57,033 nt of DNA from Cyclobacteriaceae bacterium (GTDB lineage: Bacteria > Bacteroidota > Bacteroidia > Cytophagales > Cyclobacteriaceae), in the NCBI GenBank assembly GCA_021648745.1, contig JAKISE010000010.1, forward strand, positions 1 through 57,033. Direction: 5' to 3'. The notes beneath the pieces were generated by a model. The model was not told the DNA's origin. It searched no databases and saw only the letters and a list, made by a program, of their open reading frames with translations. The translations under genes were made by a program, and so were the position numbers. Position 1 is the stretch's first letter; each line of letters opens with the position of its first letter. Shown one piece after another: positions 24,077-32,898 of this stretch.

Positions 24077-25753
24077 CTACTTCTTCTTAAACCACCCTTT
24101 TTTATTCGCCTTCTTTTCTTCTTTTTTTATTTCCGAAAAGGCTGGTGCCATAGTGTAAATTATGCCGGTTTGAACAGCATGCCATAAATAGGGAAAAACA
24201 TTTTTGTTTTGAACTCTTTGGACTTTAATTATCCCTTGAGTGTAATTTTTGGGATATTCTTTGTTGTTATTGCTTTTAATAACAGTGTTAGCCGCTAAGC
24301 TCAAAAACCCTTGTTTTTTGGCTTCCTCACCTTCACTTAGCACCTCTAGTTTTACATTTTCATACTCAAAGTCTATTGTGCCATTTGCTTCTGTATCGTT
24401 GGCAGTGTATTGGTAGTTTAACGAAATTATTTCTCCCGATTTTACCACCACCGACATCATTGGTTCTAGCACCTTGTTAAACACATCCATTTTTGAAGAA
24501 CCGACATTAGCTTTAATGGTGTGAGAGTCATTTTTACTGAGCAAATCAAATGTGGCTTTAAAGTTTACCTGTGCTGAGTTCATAACCTTAGTTTGGGCAT
24601 ATATAAACAGGTATTTATTCAATGCTAGCGAGATAGAGTCATTTGTAAAGCCATAAACTTGGGCATTTAGGTCTTCAAAGCTTAAGTAGCTCACCTGACC
24701 AGTTTTCTTGCTCTTTTCGTTGATTACAATTCTGCTTCTTTTTACTTCAATAGTATCAATTGATAAGTCAATTTTTAAATTTCTTAATGCACTGGCCGGC
24801 AGTAATTGTTTTTTAAACGGAGGCTCTGGTTTTGACTTATCTTTAAATAAACCTACGTTGGCATTTACCAAGGTTACTTTGTTTAAATTAAATACTCCAT
24901 GTTGAACAAGTTCTTCAAAATCAATGTCAATAATTTTAAATGTATCCAATCCTATGGCTACCCATTGCTTTTGTACTGAATGTGTTTTCGAAAATTGCTT
25001 TTGTCCGTAGGCTGGCTTAAGTCTAAAATTATTTATTATAGTTGCGTTTCGATTTGCATTGAAAATGAGTTGGCCTGTAGATATCTCAAAATCCTTACTT
25101 ACTTTTAAACGAAGGCTATCTGCTGAAAACTCAATATTGCTATAATTAAATGGCGAAAATTGTTCGATAGTGGAAGCATCAACAACGGCATCTGTAAGTT
25201 TAAAATTGAATTTTTCTACTCTCATTAGAGGTAGATTATTGTGTATATTTTTAATGCTTATTTGGGCATTGTCTATGATAAACTGTTTTAGTTCTGCTTT
25301 TTTAAATGAGTCGGAAAAGAGGTTGTTGAGGCCAAGTGTTTTTGAATTACTCTTTTTATTTTTATTAAATAAGTATTCAAAAGATGGTTTTTCTACAATA
25401 AATTTATCAATTATAAGCTCTCTCGTTTTTAAGAAATGATTAATCTCAAATCCTTTCATTTTAATGTTATCGCAAGAAAATGAAACCAATACTCGAATGT
25501 TATTAGAGCTATTTTGCAGTTTGTTTAGGGCTTCTTGAGTAGGAGTGATTTTCACCCCCTTAATTGTAATAGAACCAGTAACAATGCTTAAGTCAAGTTT
25601 TTCAAGACTAAAGGTGTAATAGTTTAGAGAGTCTGTGTTGATAATTTCTGATAGCTCTTCTTTTAGCTTTCGCTCAATAAAGTAATCTGAAAATGCATAA
25701 GCCACCAAGCCTAAAACAATAATGACAATTCCTGTTATTTTTAAAAATTTCAT
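24077..25753 (-). CDS. AsmA/DUF748-like envelope protein
   Basis: A 558-aa protein anchored by one N-terminal helix (FLKITGIVIIVLGLVAYAFS, residues 3-22). The long remainder is made of beta-strand repeats with a periodic I/L-x-I pattern, for example LDLSIVTGSITIKGVKITP and FKIIDIDFEELV. This matches the AsmA-like/DUF748 group, whose larger members are bridge-like carriers of phospholipid between membranes. The C-terminus is very lysine-rich (KKEEKKANKKGWFKKK). Bacteroidota have many short paralogues of unknown task. Family membership is inferred from architecture rather than a sharp motif. Confidence 0.6.
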   Translation of the reverse strand: MKFLKITGIVIIVLGLVAYAFSDYFIERKLKEELSEIINTDSLNYYTFSLEKLDLSIVTGSITIKGVKITPTQEALNKLQNSSNNIRVLVSFSCDNIKMKGFEINHFLKTRELIIDKFIVEKPSFEYLFNKNKKSNSKTLGLNNLFSDSFKKAELKQFIIDNAQISIKNIHNNLPLMRVEKFNFKLTDAVVDASTIEQFSPFNYSNIEFSADSLRLKVSKDFEISTGQLIFNANRNATIINNFRLKPAYGQKQFSKTHSVQKQWVAIGLDTFKIIDIDFEELVQHGVFNLNKVTLVNANVGLFKDKSKPEPPFKKQLLPASALRNLKIDLSIDTIEVKRSRIVINEKSKKTGQVSYLSFEDLNAQVYGFTNDSISLALNKYLFIYAQTKVMNSAQVNFKATFDLLSKNDSHTIKANVGSSKMDVFNKVLEPMMSVVVKSGEIISLNYQYTANDTEANGTIDFEYENVKLEVLSEGEEAKKQGFLSLAANTVIKSNNNKEYPKNYTQGIIKVQRVQNKNVFPYLWHAVQTGIIYTMAPAFSEIKKEEKKANKKGWFKKK

Positions 25754-25773
25754 TTGGCGTGTTTTCCTTAGAA

Positions 25774-26097
25774 CTAGTTAGCCTTCTTAGGTAAAAAAGG
25801 TTGCTTTCCAATTAATAAATCTTTGAACATAATAAAATCAGATGCAAGGCTATACAATGGATATTGAAATGTGGCGGGTGTGTTTTTTTCGAAAAAAAAG
25901 TGACCGACCCATGCAAACCCATATCCAATAACAGGTATGAGCCATAATGCCCAAAAATTTCCTGTGCTCAATGCCCAGATTAAATTTAGTAATACTAAGG
26001 ACGTACCAATAAAGTGTAATATTCTGCAAGTGGCATTTACGTGTTCTGACAAGTAGAATGGGTAAAATTTTTTTAGTGACTTATATCTCTTTTCCAT
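25774..26097 (-). CDS. DUF962/Mpo1-like membrane protein
   Basis: A 107-aa protein with the full DUF962 signature: FYPFYLSEHVNATCRILHFI (the EH...N..LHFxGT pattern), two hydrophobic segments, and GYGFAWVGHFFFEKNTPATF followed by YPLYSLASDF. Eukaryotic relatives (Mpo1) are iron-dependent dioxygenases that shorten 2-hydroxy fatty acids, and the conserved histidines are kept here. It lies 20 bases upstream of the AsmA-like gene on the same strand, so both may be expressed together and act on membrane lipids. Confidence 0.85.
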   Translation of the reverse strand: MEKRYKSLKKFYPFYLSEHVNATCRILHFIGTSLVLLNLIWALSTGNFWALWLIPVIGYGFAWVGHFFFEKNTPATFQYPLYSLASDFIMFKDLLIGKQPFLPKKAN

Positions 26098-26177
26098 ATT
26101 TATACTCGAATATAAAAATAAAAATTCTCATTTTAGGCACTTGTTAGGGCTATTACATAAATTGACTTTTTTATAAC

Positions 26178-26660
26178 ATGAGCAAAATGGAATTTGACGA
26201 CATTTACATGGAGCTAGCAACTAGTTTAGCTAAAAAGTCGCATTGCATAAAAAGGCATGTAGGTGCTGTTTTAACAAAGGATACTCGCATTATCTCCATA
26301 GGGTATAATGGACCTCCGGCAGGCACGCATAACTGCGATGAAGAGTTTCCTGAAACAGGCTGTGCGAGAGATTCCAAGGGAAGTTGCTCGCTGGCAATTC
26401 ATGCAGAACAAAATGCGATTTTGTATGCGGTTAAAAATAATGCCACGGTAGCGGGCTCCACTTTATACGTAACTTTATCTCCATGTTTGGCTTGTTCACG
26501 TATAATTTATTCAATGGGTATTGAAAAGGTAATCTACCTTAAGTCATACGCAGAGTATAAAGGCTTGCCAACCGATGAAGGTGTTGAATTTCTTGAAAAA
26601 TTTGGTATTAAAACCGAAAAGTATGGTAGGGAGATAGAAGGGTTAACAGATTTGATTTGA
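26178..26660 (+). CDS. dCMP deaminase (ComEB type)
   Basis: A 160-aa zinc-dependent deaminase. The catalytic HAEQNAI (His and Glu) and PCLACSRII (two Cys ligands) motifs are intact, and VGAVLTKDTRIISIGYNGPP is the usual substrate loop. The extra Cys/His segment NCDEEFPETGCARDSKGSC matches the second zinc region of dCMP deaminases. It turns dCMP into dUMP for thymidylate synthesis. The gene stands alone with its own leader. A short poorly conserved stretch separates it from the metal-linked operon. Confidence 0.94.
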   Translation: MSKMEFDDIYMELATSLAKKSHCIKRHVGAVLTKDTRIISIGYNGPPAGTHNCDEEFPETGCARDSKGSCSLAIHAEQNAILYAVKNNATVAGSTLYVTLSPCLACSRIIYSMGIEKVIYLKSYAEYKGLPTDEGVEFLEKFGIKTEKYGREIEGLTDLI

Positions 26661-26718
26661 GATGGTACTCAGGATGGCTATATAGTTGATGTTATAGAAG
26701 GCAAAAGACCGACAAAGA

Positions 26719-27102
26719 ATGAAAGAGAATTCAAAACTTCCAACAGACCTTGTTTCAGATATTAAAACGAGGTTAAAAACTTTGGGCGGACAAATCAATG
26801 GAATTGTAAAAATGTTAGATGAAAGTAGAGACCCTGAGCTAATAAACATTCAATTCAAATCCATTGACAAAGGAATTCAAAAAGCCCATTATTTACTTTT
26901 GGATGAAGTTTACCGAAAAGCACTTGCAATTGGGATTGTTAAGGCAATTGATTCTTGTCCTGGAAATTGTGGCAATGAAGAAAAAATTGAATACTTAAAA
27001 AAGGAATTTCCTAACTTGGAACTATCAGAGTTAACAGATAAACTTAAAGAAATTCAAGTTATCGAAAGCAGGCTGAAGGACTTTAACGAAAAAAAGAGTT
27101 AA
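26719..27102 (+). CDS. CsoR/RcnR-family metal-sensing repressor with non-canonical ligands
   Basis: A 127-aa helical protein. IKTRLKTLGGQINGIVKMLD is the DUF156 DNA-binding helix region of CsoR/RcnR/FrmR repressors, followed by a second helix with QFKSIDKGIQKAHYLLLDEV. The classical Cys-His-Cys (or His) metal triad is not present: the first Cys position reads NIQF and the LLxDHxxxC segment reads LLDEVYRKA. Instead, a CPGNC pair occurs about 20 residues later, followed by a C-terminal extension of about 50 residues. The downstream HMA lipoprotein suggests a metal-linked regulon. The inducer cannot be predicted. Confidence 0.72.
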   Translation: MKENSKLPTDLVSDIKTRLKTLGGQINGIVKMLDESRDPELINIQFKSIDKGIQKAHYLLLDEVYRKALAIGIVKAIDSCPGNCGNEEKIEYLKKEFPNLELSELTDKLKEIQVIESRLKDFNEKKS

Positions 27103-27168
27103 ATAAATTTGGTCACCCCCTCCTTCCGTTCTCATCTTTGTTTCGTTATTAATTAGAGATATAAAAAT

Positions 27169-27300
27169 ATGAATGGTGAAACAATCACAATTTCATTACT
27201 AGAATGGAAGTTAATTGATTGTTGTAAAAATGTAGAAATCACAACAGATGATTTAGTTAACTCAGGATTTGCTAATTATCAACCAATGTCGTTTAGTTAA
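27169..27300 (+). CDS. Small ORF altered at its 3' end by a MITE
   Basis: A 43-aa frame starting MNGETITISLLEWKLIDCCK, between the CsoR-like gene and the HMA lipoprotein gene. A 152-bp inverted-repeat element enters it at codon 39. Removing the element and one copy of its 9-bp duplication restores a 39-aa ORF ending NYQA-stop, just 6 bases before the next ATG. That neat fit suggests the small ORF was an ordinary operon member. No family is recognised; the CC pair could bind metal. Confidence 0.4.
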   Translation: MNGETITISLLEWKLIDCCKNVEITTDDLVNSGFANYQPMSFS

Positions 27301-27435
27301 GCCAAGAGCGTTATTGCGAGGAACAGCCTGCCCCGTTTTATCGGGGAAGCAATCTCTAAATTAGATACAGGGTTAACGATGAACAGACTGCAGCACTTCG
27401 TTCGCAGTGACGAAAAGCTTAACTAAACGACATTG
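27284..27435. mobile_element. 152-bp MITE with 19-bp perfect terminal inverted repeats and 9-bp target duplication
   Basis: Left end CAATGTCGTTTAGTTAAGC (27284-27302) is the exact reverse complement of the right end GCTTAACTAAACGACATTG (27417-27435). The 9-bp direct repeat AATTATCAA flanks it (27274-27282 and 27436-27444), with one extra C on the left. The interior carries sub-palindromes (CCCCG...CGGGG; TTCGTTCGCAGTGACGAA) but no gene. It is therefore a non-autonomous transposed element; the mobilising transposase is not in this window. Confidence 0.88.
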
Positions 27436-27456
27436 AATTATCAAGCCTAAAAAAAT

Positions 27457-27786
27457 ATGAAAATTAAAAATACACTAATCGCCTTACTACTAATAATTAA
27501 TGTGTTATTCATAGCATCTTGCTCATCATCAGATAATAATTCTCAAAAGGTAATTTTTGTTAAAGAGTCAGATATAGTTAGAGAAAATATTGGAGTAAAT
27601 GGAATGACTTGCGTTGGTTGTGAAGTAACACTTGAAGAGAACATTTCTAAAATTCAAGGGGTCGTAAGTGTTAAAGCCTCACATACGAATAAGGAAGCAA
27701 TAATTGAGTTTGATTCAACAAAAACGGACATCAACACAATTACAAAAACCATTGAACAATCAGGCTATAAGCCTTTCAATAAATAA
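27457..27786 (+). CDS. Lipoprotein with heavy-metal-associated (HMA/MerP-like) domain
   Basis: A 109-aa exported lipoprotein: signal LIALLLIINVLFIASC with lipobox cysteine at about residue 22. The HMA domain follows with the metal-binding loop GMTCVGCEVTLEENI and the typical core SKIQGVVSVKASHTNKEAII. The last part, TITKTIEQSGYKPF, completes the ferredoxin-like fold. Such domains pass Cu(I), Hg(II) or Zn(II) through the two cysteines (CVGC). As a membrane-tethered periplasmic protein it resembles MerP or copper chaperones. The regulator and downstream Cys-rich membrane protein support a metal-trafficking operon. Confidence 0.9.
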   Translation: MKIKNTLIALLLIINVLFIASCSSSDNNSQKVIFVKESDIVRENIGVNGMTCVGCEVTLEENISKIQGVVSVKASHTNKEAIIEFDSTKTDINTITKTIEQSGYKPFNK

Positions 27787-27788
27787 CT

Positions 27789-28421
27789 ATGGGCCTTTTC
27801 TTAAATTTTGGTGATAAAATAGATGGTTACGACTATAAAGTAATCAATGAAAGGGATGCTCGAGCAAGTGCAGGCATTATGTTTCTACTAGGCCTGTTGA
27901 GTATCTTCTCAGTGTACATGTATAGAACTATCTTTTGGGCTGAACTCTTTTCCATCACATTTATAATTGAGTTTGCTGTAAGGATATTGGTTAATCCCAA
28001 ATATGCTCCATATATGCTAATTGGGGGTCTAATAGTTAGTAATCAAGTACCAGATTGGGTAGAAGCAAAACCAAAAAAATTCGCATGGGGTTTGGGACTC
28101 ATTTTAGGTGTAATAATGACCTATTACATCATTTTTGACATTATTTCCCCTATTAGATTAGGTATTTGTTGGCTTTGTTTGTTTTTAATGTTTGTTGAAT
28201 CTGTATTTGGAATTTGCTTAGGTTGTTTGCTCTATAAAAAATTAAACTGGAAATTGTATAACTGTCCAGGAGGAATCTGCGATGTAAAGCCCGAAAAACC
28301 CTATGAAAAAAGAAATTTAATAATCATTGCGGCCTTTTTAGGTCTTTTCTTTCTGACTTATGTATCATTGAAGTCGTATAAATTTAATGATATACCGAAA
28401 GTTATAATAATTAAAGAATAG
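27789..28421 (+). CDS. DUF4395-like membrane protein with Cys motifs
   Basis: A 210-aa protein with an N-terminal cytoplasmic-type segment and about five membrane helices. PKKFAWGLGLILGVIMTYY and then FGICLGCLLYKKL match the DUF4395 pattern (P-x-FA...G, then CxGC near the end of the membrane part). Two further cysteine groups, GICWLCL and YNCPGGICDVKP, are unusual and could take part in metal or thiol chemistry. It starts 2 bases after the HMA lipoprotein stop, so the two are co-expressed. Function is unknown; a membrane partner of the HMA protein is plausible. Confidence 0.65.
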   Translation: MGLFLNFGDKIDGYDYKVINERDARASAGIMFLLGLLSIFSVYMYRTIFWAELFSITFIIEFAVRILVNPKYAPYMLIGGLIVSNQVPDWVEAKPKKFAWGLGLILGVIMTYYIIFDIISPIRLGICWLCLFLMFVESVFGICLGCLLYKKLNWKLYNCPGGICDVKPEKPYEKRNLIIIAAFLGLFFLTYVSLKSYKFNDIPKVIIIKE

Positions 28422-28497
28422 CTATAAAAGAAGAAACACCTAACCCGCAAAAAGGCTGTATAATAATAGTTTCCTGCTCTTTAGTGCCTAGTACTTA

Positions 28498-29514
28498 TTA
28501 CAAAATATTAACTTCTACTTCGAGTTTGATCTTAAATTTCTTAAAGACAGAATCTTGAATTTCTTTAGATAAGTCTTTTAATTCTCTTCCTGTACCTTCT
28601 CCGTGATTGACCAAAACTAGAGCTTGGTCGGTATGAACACCAACTCCTCCAACAGTTTTACCTTTCCAGCCAGCACTTTCAATCAACCATGCTGCGGGCA
28701 CTTTAACCTTATTATTTGCCGCTTGAGGAAAGGCTGGCATTCCATTAAATTTGACTTGAAGATTCTTATAATCTACTTTTGGAATCACAGGGTTTTTAAA
28801 GAAACTACCAGCATTACCAATTTTACTTGGGTCAGGTAACTTACTATTTCTAATCTCCATTACAACCTCACTTATATCCTTGGAAGTAGGGTTGTCAATT
28901 CCCTTTTTTTCTAAGGCTATTCTAATAGGAGCATAGGCCGTATTTACTTTATCAGTATTATGAAGGTCGAGTGTTACTTCCGTTATAATGTATCTTCCTT
29001 TTAACTCTTCCTTAAACACACTTGACCTGTATTTAAACGAGCATTGTGCCTTGGTAAATACTTTTACGTTGCCAGTCGTAATTTCAACAGCTCTTAACTG
29101 CTCAAACACGCTTTTAAGTTCTAGCCCATAGGCACCAATATTTTGAACAGGAGCTGCCCCTACTGTACCGGGGATAAGAGATAGATTTTCTAATCCATTG
29201 GCTCCGTTTTCGAGAGACTGTATAACCAAATCGTGCCAATCGGTTCCTCCGCCAACAATAACTCTTATGAGCTTTCCACTTTTTTTGAACTTAATACCCT
29301 TAATCGAATTTTTGATAACAAGTCCATCAAAGTTCTTGGTAAATAGAATGTTGCTTCCACTTCCTAAAATAAGATGCCGTTTATCGGTAAGGAAATCGCT
29401 TTTACACAATTCAATAAGCTCATTTTCTGATTCTACTTCAACAAAGTATTTAGCACTTACGTCAATACCAAAAGTATTGCACTTCTTTAAAGAAACGTCC
29501 TCTTGAATTTCCAC
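28498..29514 (-). CDS. murB: UDP-N-acetylenolpyruvoylglucosamine reductase
   Basis: A 338-aa FAD enzyme that reduces UDP-GlcNAc-enolpyruvate to UDP-MurNAc. HLILGSGSNILFTKNFDG and the NLSLIPGTVGAAPVQNIGAYG region bind FAD, YRSSVFK supplies substrate contacts, and GNAGSFFKNPV holds the catalytic serine. The YRxSxFK form marks type I MurB. The start is GTG, placed immediately after the stop of the transketolase subunit (TAAGTG), and no ATG fits; translational coupling is likely. The gene therefore belongs to the transketolase operon. Confidence 0.95.
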   Translation of the reverse strand: MEIQEDVSLKKCNTFGIDVSAKYFVEVESENELIELCKSDFLTDKRHLILGSGSNILFTKNFDGLVIKNSIKGIKFKKSGKLIRVIVGGGTDWHDLVIQSLENGANGLENLSLIPGTVGAAPVQNIGAYGLELKSVFEQLRAVEITTGNVKVFTKAQCSFKYRSSVFKEELKGRYIITEVTLDLHNTDKVNTAYAPIRIALEKKGIDNPTSKDISEVVMEIRNSKLPDPSKIGNAGSFFKNPVIPKVDYKNLQVKFNGMPAFPQAANNKVKVPAAWLIESAGWKGKTVGGVGVHTDQALVLVNHGEGTGRELKDLSKEIQDSVFKKFKIKLEVEVNIL

Positions 29515-30468
29515 TTATTTTCTTTTAATCGCCTTGAGTGCTGCATCAACAATATTTGATGCACTTAACCCGTATTTTTTCATTAATTGCTCTGGTGTTC
29601 CACTTTCTCCGAATTGGTCGTTAACCGCAACGTATTCTAATGGTACTGGATTATTTTGCATGAGCACTTGAGCAATGCTATCGCCCAGCCCTCCATTGCG
29701 TTGGTGTTCTTCGGCAGTTACTACACAACCAGTTTTTTCTACTGAAGTTAACACAGCTTTAACATCTAAGGGCTTAATAGTATGTATGTTTATAATTTCA
29801 GCTTTGATCCCTTTTTCTGCTAGTATTTCTTCTGCTAGAATCGCCTCCCAAACTAAATGGCCTGTAGCAAAAATGGTTACATCAGAACCTTCTACTAAAT
29901 TGATGGCTTCACCAATTTTAAAAGGCTTATCATCTGGCATAAAAACAGGCACTTTGGGGCGGCCAAATCTTAAATAAACGGGCCCCTCAAAATCTGCAAT
30001 AGCTAACGTTGCTGCTTTTGTTTGGTTATAATCACATGGATTTATAACGGTCATGTTTGGCAGCATTTTCATCATACCAATGTCTTCCAGTATCTGGTGC
30101 GTGGCACCGTCTTCACCTAAGGTAACCCCAGCATGTGACGCACATATTTTAACATTCTTCTCAGAGTATGCTATACTTTGTCTTATCTGGTCGTAAACTC
30201 TTGAGGTTGAAAAGTTGGCAAACGTACCTGTAAACGGAATCTTGCCTCCAATGGTCATTCCAGCAGCCATTCCAATCATATTAGCTTCGCTAATTCCTGT
30301 TTGAAAAAAACGATCTGGATTTTCTTTTTTAAAGTCGCCCATTTTTAGCGAGCCTGTTAAATCGGCACAAAGGGCTACAACATCTTTGTTGGTTTTACCT
30401 AGTTCAGTAAGTCCATCTCCAAATCCTGAGCGGGTATCTTTTTTGTCTGTAAATGTATATTTAGTCAT
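29515..30468 (-). CDS. Transketolase, C-terminal subunit
   Basis: A 317-aa half-size protein covering the pyrimidine-binding and C-terminal domains of transketolase: MTKYTFTDKKDTRSGFGDGL, then RFFQTGISEANMIGMAAGM with the catalytic Glu that activates thiamine diphosphate, and GEDGATHQ. The N-terminal half is encoded directly upstream, 18 bases away. Split transketolases exchange two-carbon units in the pentose phosphate pathway. The ATG at 30468 is used; the longer frame needs TTG. The stop touches the murB GTG start. Confidence 0.93.
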   Translation of the reverse strand: MTKYTFTDKKDTRSGFGDGLTELGKTNKDVVALCADLTGSLKMGDFKKENPDRFFQTGISEANMIGMAAGMTIGGKIPFTGTFANFSTSRVYDQIRQSIAYSEKNVKICASHAGVTLGEDGATHQILEDIGMMKMLPNMTVINPCDYNQTKAATLAIADFEGPVYLRFGRPKVPVFMPDDKPFKIGEAINLVEGSDVTIFATGHLVWEAILAEEILAEKGIKAEIINIHTIKPLDVKAVLTSVEKTGCVVTAEEHQRNGGLGDSIAQVLMQNNPVPLEYVAVNDQFGESGTPEQLMKKYGLSASNIVDAALKAIKRK

Positions 30469-30486
30469 CAATCTATGTTCAGAGAA

Positions 30487-31335
30487 TTAATAATCACCCA
30501 ATGTTTCTTCCAATTGACCTAATGCATTAGCTAATTGTTCATCATTTGGTGCAACACCGTGCCATTTGTGAGTGCCAACCATAAAGTCAACACCAAAGCC
30601 CATTTCTGTACTCATTAAATTCAAGATGGGTTTTCCTTTTCCCGTCATTGTTTTCGCTCTTTCCAAACTTTGAACAACGGCATTCATATCATTGCCATCT
30701 GTTTCAATTACCTGCCAACCAAAGGCTTCCCATTTTGCTTTTAAATCTCCTAGTGACATAACTTCTTCGATAGGGCCATCGATCTGTTGCCTATTATAAT
30801 CAACTGTAGCAATTATATTATCTATATTTTTATGAGCACCATACAACGCGGCTTCCCAAATTTGACCTTCATTTAGCTCGCCATCACCCATTAATACATA
30901 AATAAGACCTTTGTCGTTATTCAATTTCTTAGTTTGAGCCGCGCCTAATCCTACAGACAGTCCCTGACCTAAAGAGCCTGAAGCAATTCGGATGCCTTCC
31001 AAGCCTTCTTCGGTGGCTGGGTGACCTTGTAATCTGCTGTCTAATTTTCGAAAGGTGGATAATTCTTTTACATTAAAATATCCGCTTCTAGCCAATACGC
31101 TGTAAAAAACGGGAGAAATATGTCCGTTGGAAAGAAAGAATAAATCTTCCCCTTTTCCATCCAATGAAAAATCGGTGTTGTGCTTAAGTATTTTAAAATA
31201 CAAGGCTACCATAAAATCGGTGCACCCTAAAGAAGCTCCCGGATGCCCAGAATTTTGGGCGTGTACCATTCTAAGAATATCTCTGCGAACTTGTGAGGCT
31301 ATTTTTGCTAATTCCTCGGTCGTCTTTTTAGTCAT
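30487..31335 (-). CDS. Transketolase, N-terminal (thiamine diphosphate-binding) subunit
   Basis: A 282-aa subunit with the thiamine-diphosphate motif GDGELNEGQIWEAALYGAHK followed by NIIATVDYNRQQIDG (the GDG...N pattern). Early substrate residues are also present: HSGHPGAS-like AQNSGHPGASLGC and GSLGQGLSVGLGAA. It forms one active enzyme with the C-terminal half downstream. The split form is common in Bacteroidota and archaea. It is the first gene of the tkt-murB operon, with a 127-bp upstream region. Confidence 0.94.
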   Translation of the reverse strand: MTKKTTEELAKIASQVRRDILRMVHAQNSGHPGASLGCTDFMVALYFKILKHNTDFSLDGKGEDLFFLSNGHISPVFYSVLARSGYFNVKELSTFRKLDSRLQGHPATEEGLEGIRIASGSLGQGLSVGLGAAQTKKLNNDKGLIYVLMGDGELNEGQIWEAALYGAHKNIDNIIATVDYNRQQIDGPIEEVMSLGDLKAKWEAFGWQVIETDGNDMNAVVQSLERAKTMTGKGKPILNLMSTEMGFGVDFMVGTHKWHGVAPNDEQLANALGQLEETLGDY

Positions 31336-31462
31336 TAATTAATACAGTTACTAATAGTTTGTACAAATATAGAACTATGAAGTTAGATGTAGAATGATTT
31401 GCAATAAGACTATATAGTTTTTTGATAAAGTAGGTAGTTTACTTACTTAGGGTCTGCTGAAC

Positions 31463-32374
31463 TCATCCAAATTCAGCTTTGTGTTTATTTATGTCTTCTT
31501 GCGTATCCATATCTTCCAGAGGGTCGATATGGATGGTGGCTTCAATGTTTAACTCTTCTCTGATTTTTGCTTCAATTAAATCTGCAAGGTGGTGCGATTC
31601 TTTAAGACTTAACGACCCTTTTAATGCTATATGAAAAGTGAGCTCTTTATGGTACCCATAATTATGAAAATGGAAGTGATGAGGAAATACTTCTTGCTTG
31701 GTTACTTCTGTGCAAATTTCTGCTACTTGGGTCATTACTGTATGAGTAGGAGGTTCACCCAAAAGCGGAGTAATAGCTTCTTTTAAAATTTCGTAACTAG
31801 CTTTAAAAATAAAGAATGCCATAAGAATACCGAGCACACCATCTGCCCACCACCATTGGCGGCCAATTAAAATGCCCACGAGTAAAATAACAGACGAAAT
31901 AGCATCACTTCGGTGGTGCCAGCCATCTGCGCGCAACACGGCTTGCCCAGTTTTTCGTGCCAAGTAAAATGAATATTGTGCAAGTGCTTCTTTAATTAGG
32001 ATACTGGTAACAGTTACACCAATTGCCAATATTCCAAATTGGGCAACTTCATTATCAATCAGTTTGTAAATAGCTGTAGATAGAAAAGAAAAACCGATGG
32101 TTGAGAGCAATATGCCTAGAATTAAGGCTGATACCAATTGAATTCTGCCGTGCCCGAAAGGGTGTTCGGCATCTGCAGGCTTTGTTGATATTTTGGTGCC
32201 AATAATAATAACCAAAGAGCTAAGAGAATCGGATAATGTATGCCAAGCATCTGTAATTAAGGCAATGGAGCCACTTGCCACGCCTGCATAGTATTTAAGC
32301 ACAAATAGGAGGGTGTTGCCTATAATAGAAATAATGCCTTGGGTATAAACTTCTTTGGTTTGGTGTCGATTCAT
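31463..32374 (-). CDS. Cation diffusion facilitator (zinc/iron-type) transporter
   Basis: A 303-aa CDF exporter with six membrane helices. The transport site is visible as two copies of the HxxxD pattern: DAWHTLSDS in helix 2 and DGWHHRSDA in helix 5, a histidine-aspartate arrangement typical of zinc-selective CDFs. HPFGHGRIQLVSALI follows helix 2. The C-terminal cytoplasmic domain is His-rich (FPHHFHFHNYGYHKE) and binds regulatory metal. The protein exports divalent metal in exchange for protons. It lies 20 bases from bcp on the same strand. Confidence 0.93.
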   Translation of the reverse strand: MNRHQTKEVYTQGIISIIGNTLLFVLKYYAGVASGSIALITDAWHTLSDSLSSLVIIIGTKISTKPADAEHPFGHGRIQLVSALILGILLSTIGFSFLSTAIYKLIDNEVAQFGILAIGVTVTSILIKEALAQYSFYLARKTGQAVLRADGWHHRSDAISSVILLVGILIGRQWWWADGVLGILMAFFIFKASYEILKEAITPLLGEPPTHTVMTQVAEICTEVTKQEVFPHHFHFHNYGYHKELTFHIALKGSLSLKESHHLADLIEAKIREELNIEATIHIDPLEDMDTQEDINKHKAEFG

Positions 32375-32394
32375 TTCACATCCAACTTCTGATT

Positions 32395-32844
32395 CTATTT
32401 TAATATCTGAGCTGTATGATCCTTCGTTTTCACCTTTTCAATAATGTCTTCAATAACACCATTTTCATCAATTATAAATGTGGTTCGCAAGGTGCCCATA
32501 TATTCTCTTCCATATAATTTCTTTTGTGCCCAGGTGCCATAAAGGTTATGAACTATTAGTTCCGTATCAGCTAAAAGTGGAAATGGGAGATTTTGTTTTT
32601 TAATAAAATTCTGATGCGATTTTTCGCTGTCTTTAGAAATGCCTAAAACAACATAACCCGCTTTTAGCAGTGCATCATAATTATCTCTTAAGTTACACGA
32701 CTCTGCAATACAGCCTGGAGTTTGATCTTTTGGGTAAAAGTAGAGCACCACTTTCTTTCCATTAAAATCTGACAGCTTTACCAACTCACCATGTTGGTTG
32801 TTTACCTCAAATTCGGGGGCTTTATCTCCTATGTTTAGTTTCAT
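32395..32844 (-). CDS. bcp: Thiol peroxidase, peroxiredoxin Q/BCP family
   Basis: A 149-aa peroxiredoxin. The peroxidatic cysteine is in DQTPGCIAESCNLRD, with the resolving cysteine five residues later (CxxxxC), the typical atypical-2-Cys layout of BCP. GKKVVLYFYPKD precedes it and LPFPLLADTE follows. It reduces hydroperoxides with thioredoxin as electron donor. No signal peptide, so cytoplasmic. It is probably co-transcribed with the metal exporter downstream. Confidence 0.95.
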   Translation of the reverse strand: MKLNIGDKAPEFEVNNQHGELVKLSDFNGKKVVLYFYPKDQTPGCIAESCNLRDNYDALLKAGYVVLGISKDSEKSHQNFIKKQNLPFPLLADTELIVHNLYGTWAQKKLYGREYMGTLRTTFIIDENGVIEDIIEKVKTKDHTAQILK

Positions 32845-32898
32845 AATTATTGAGTTTGTTCACCTTTCAAAATTAAATAATTATTAGGGAGATTTGGG

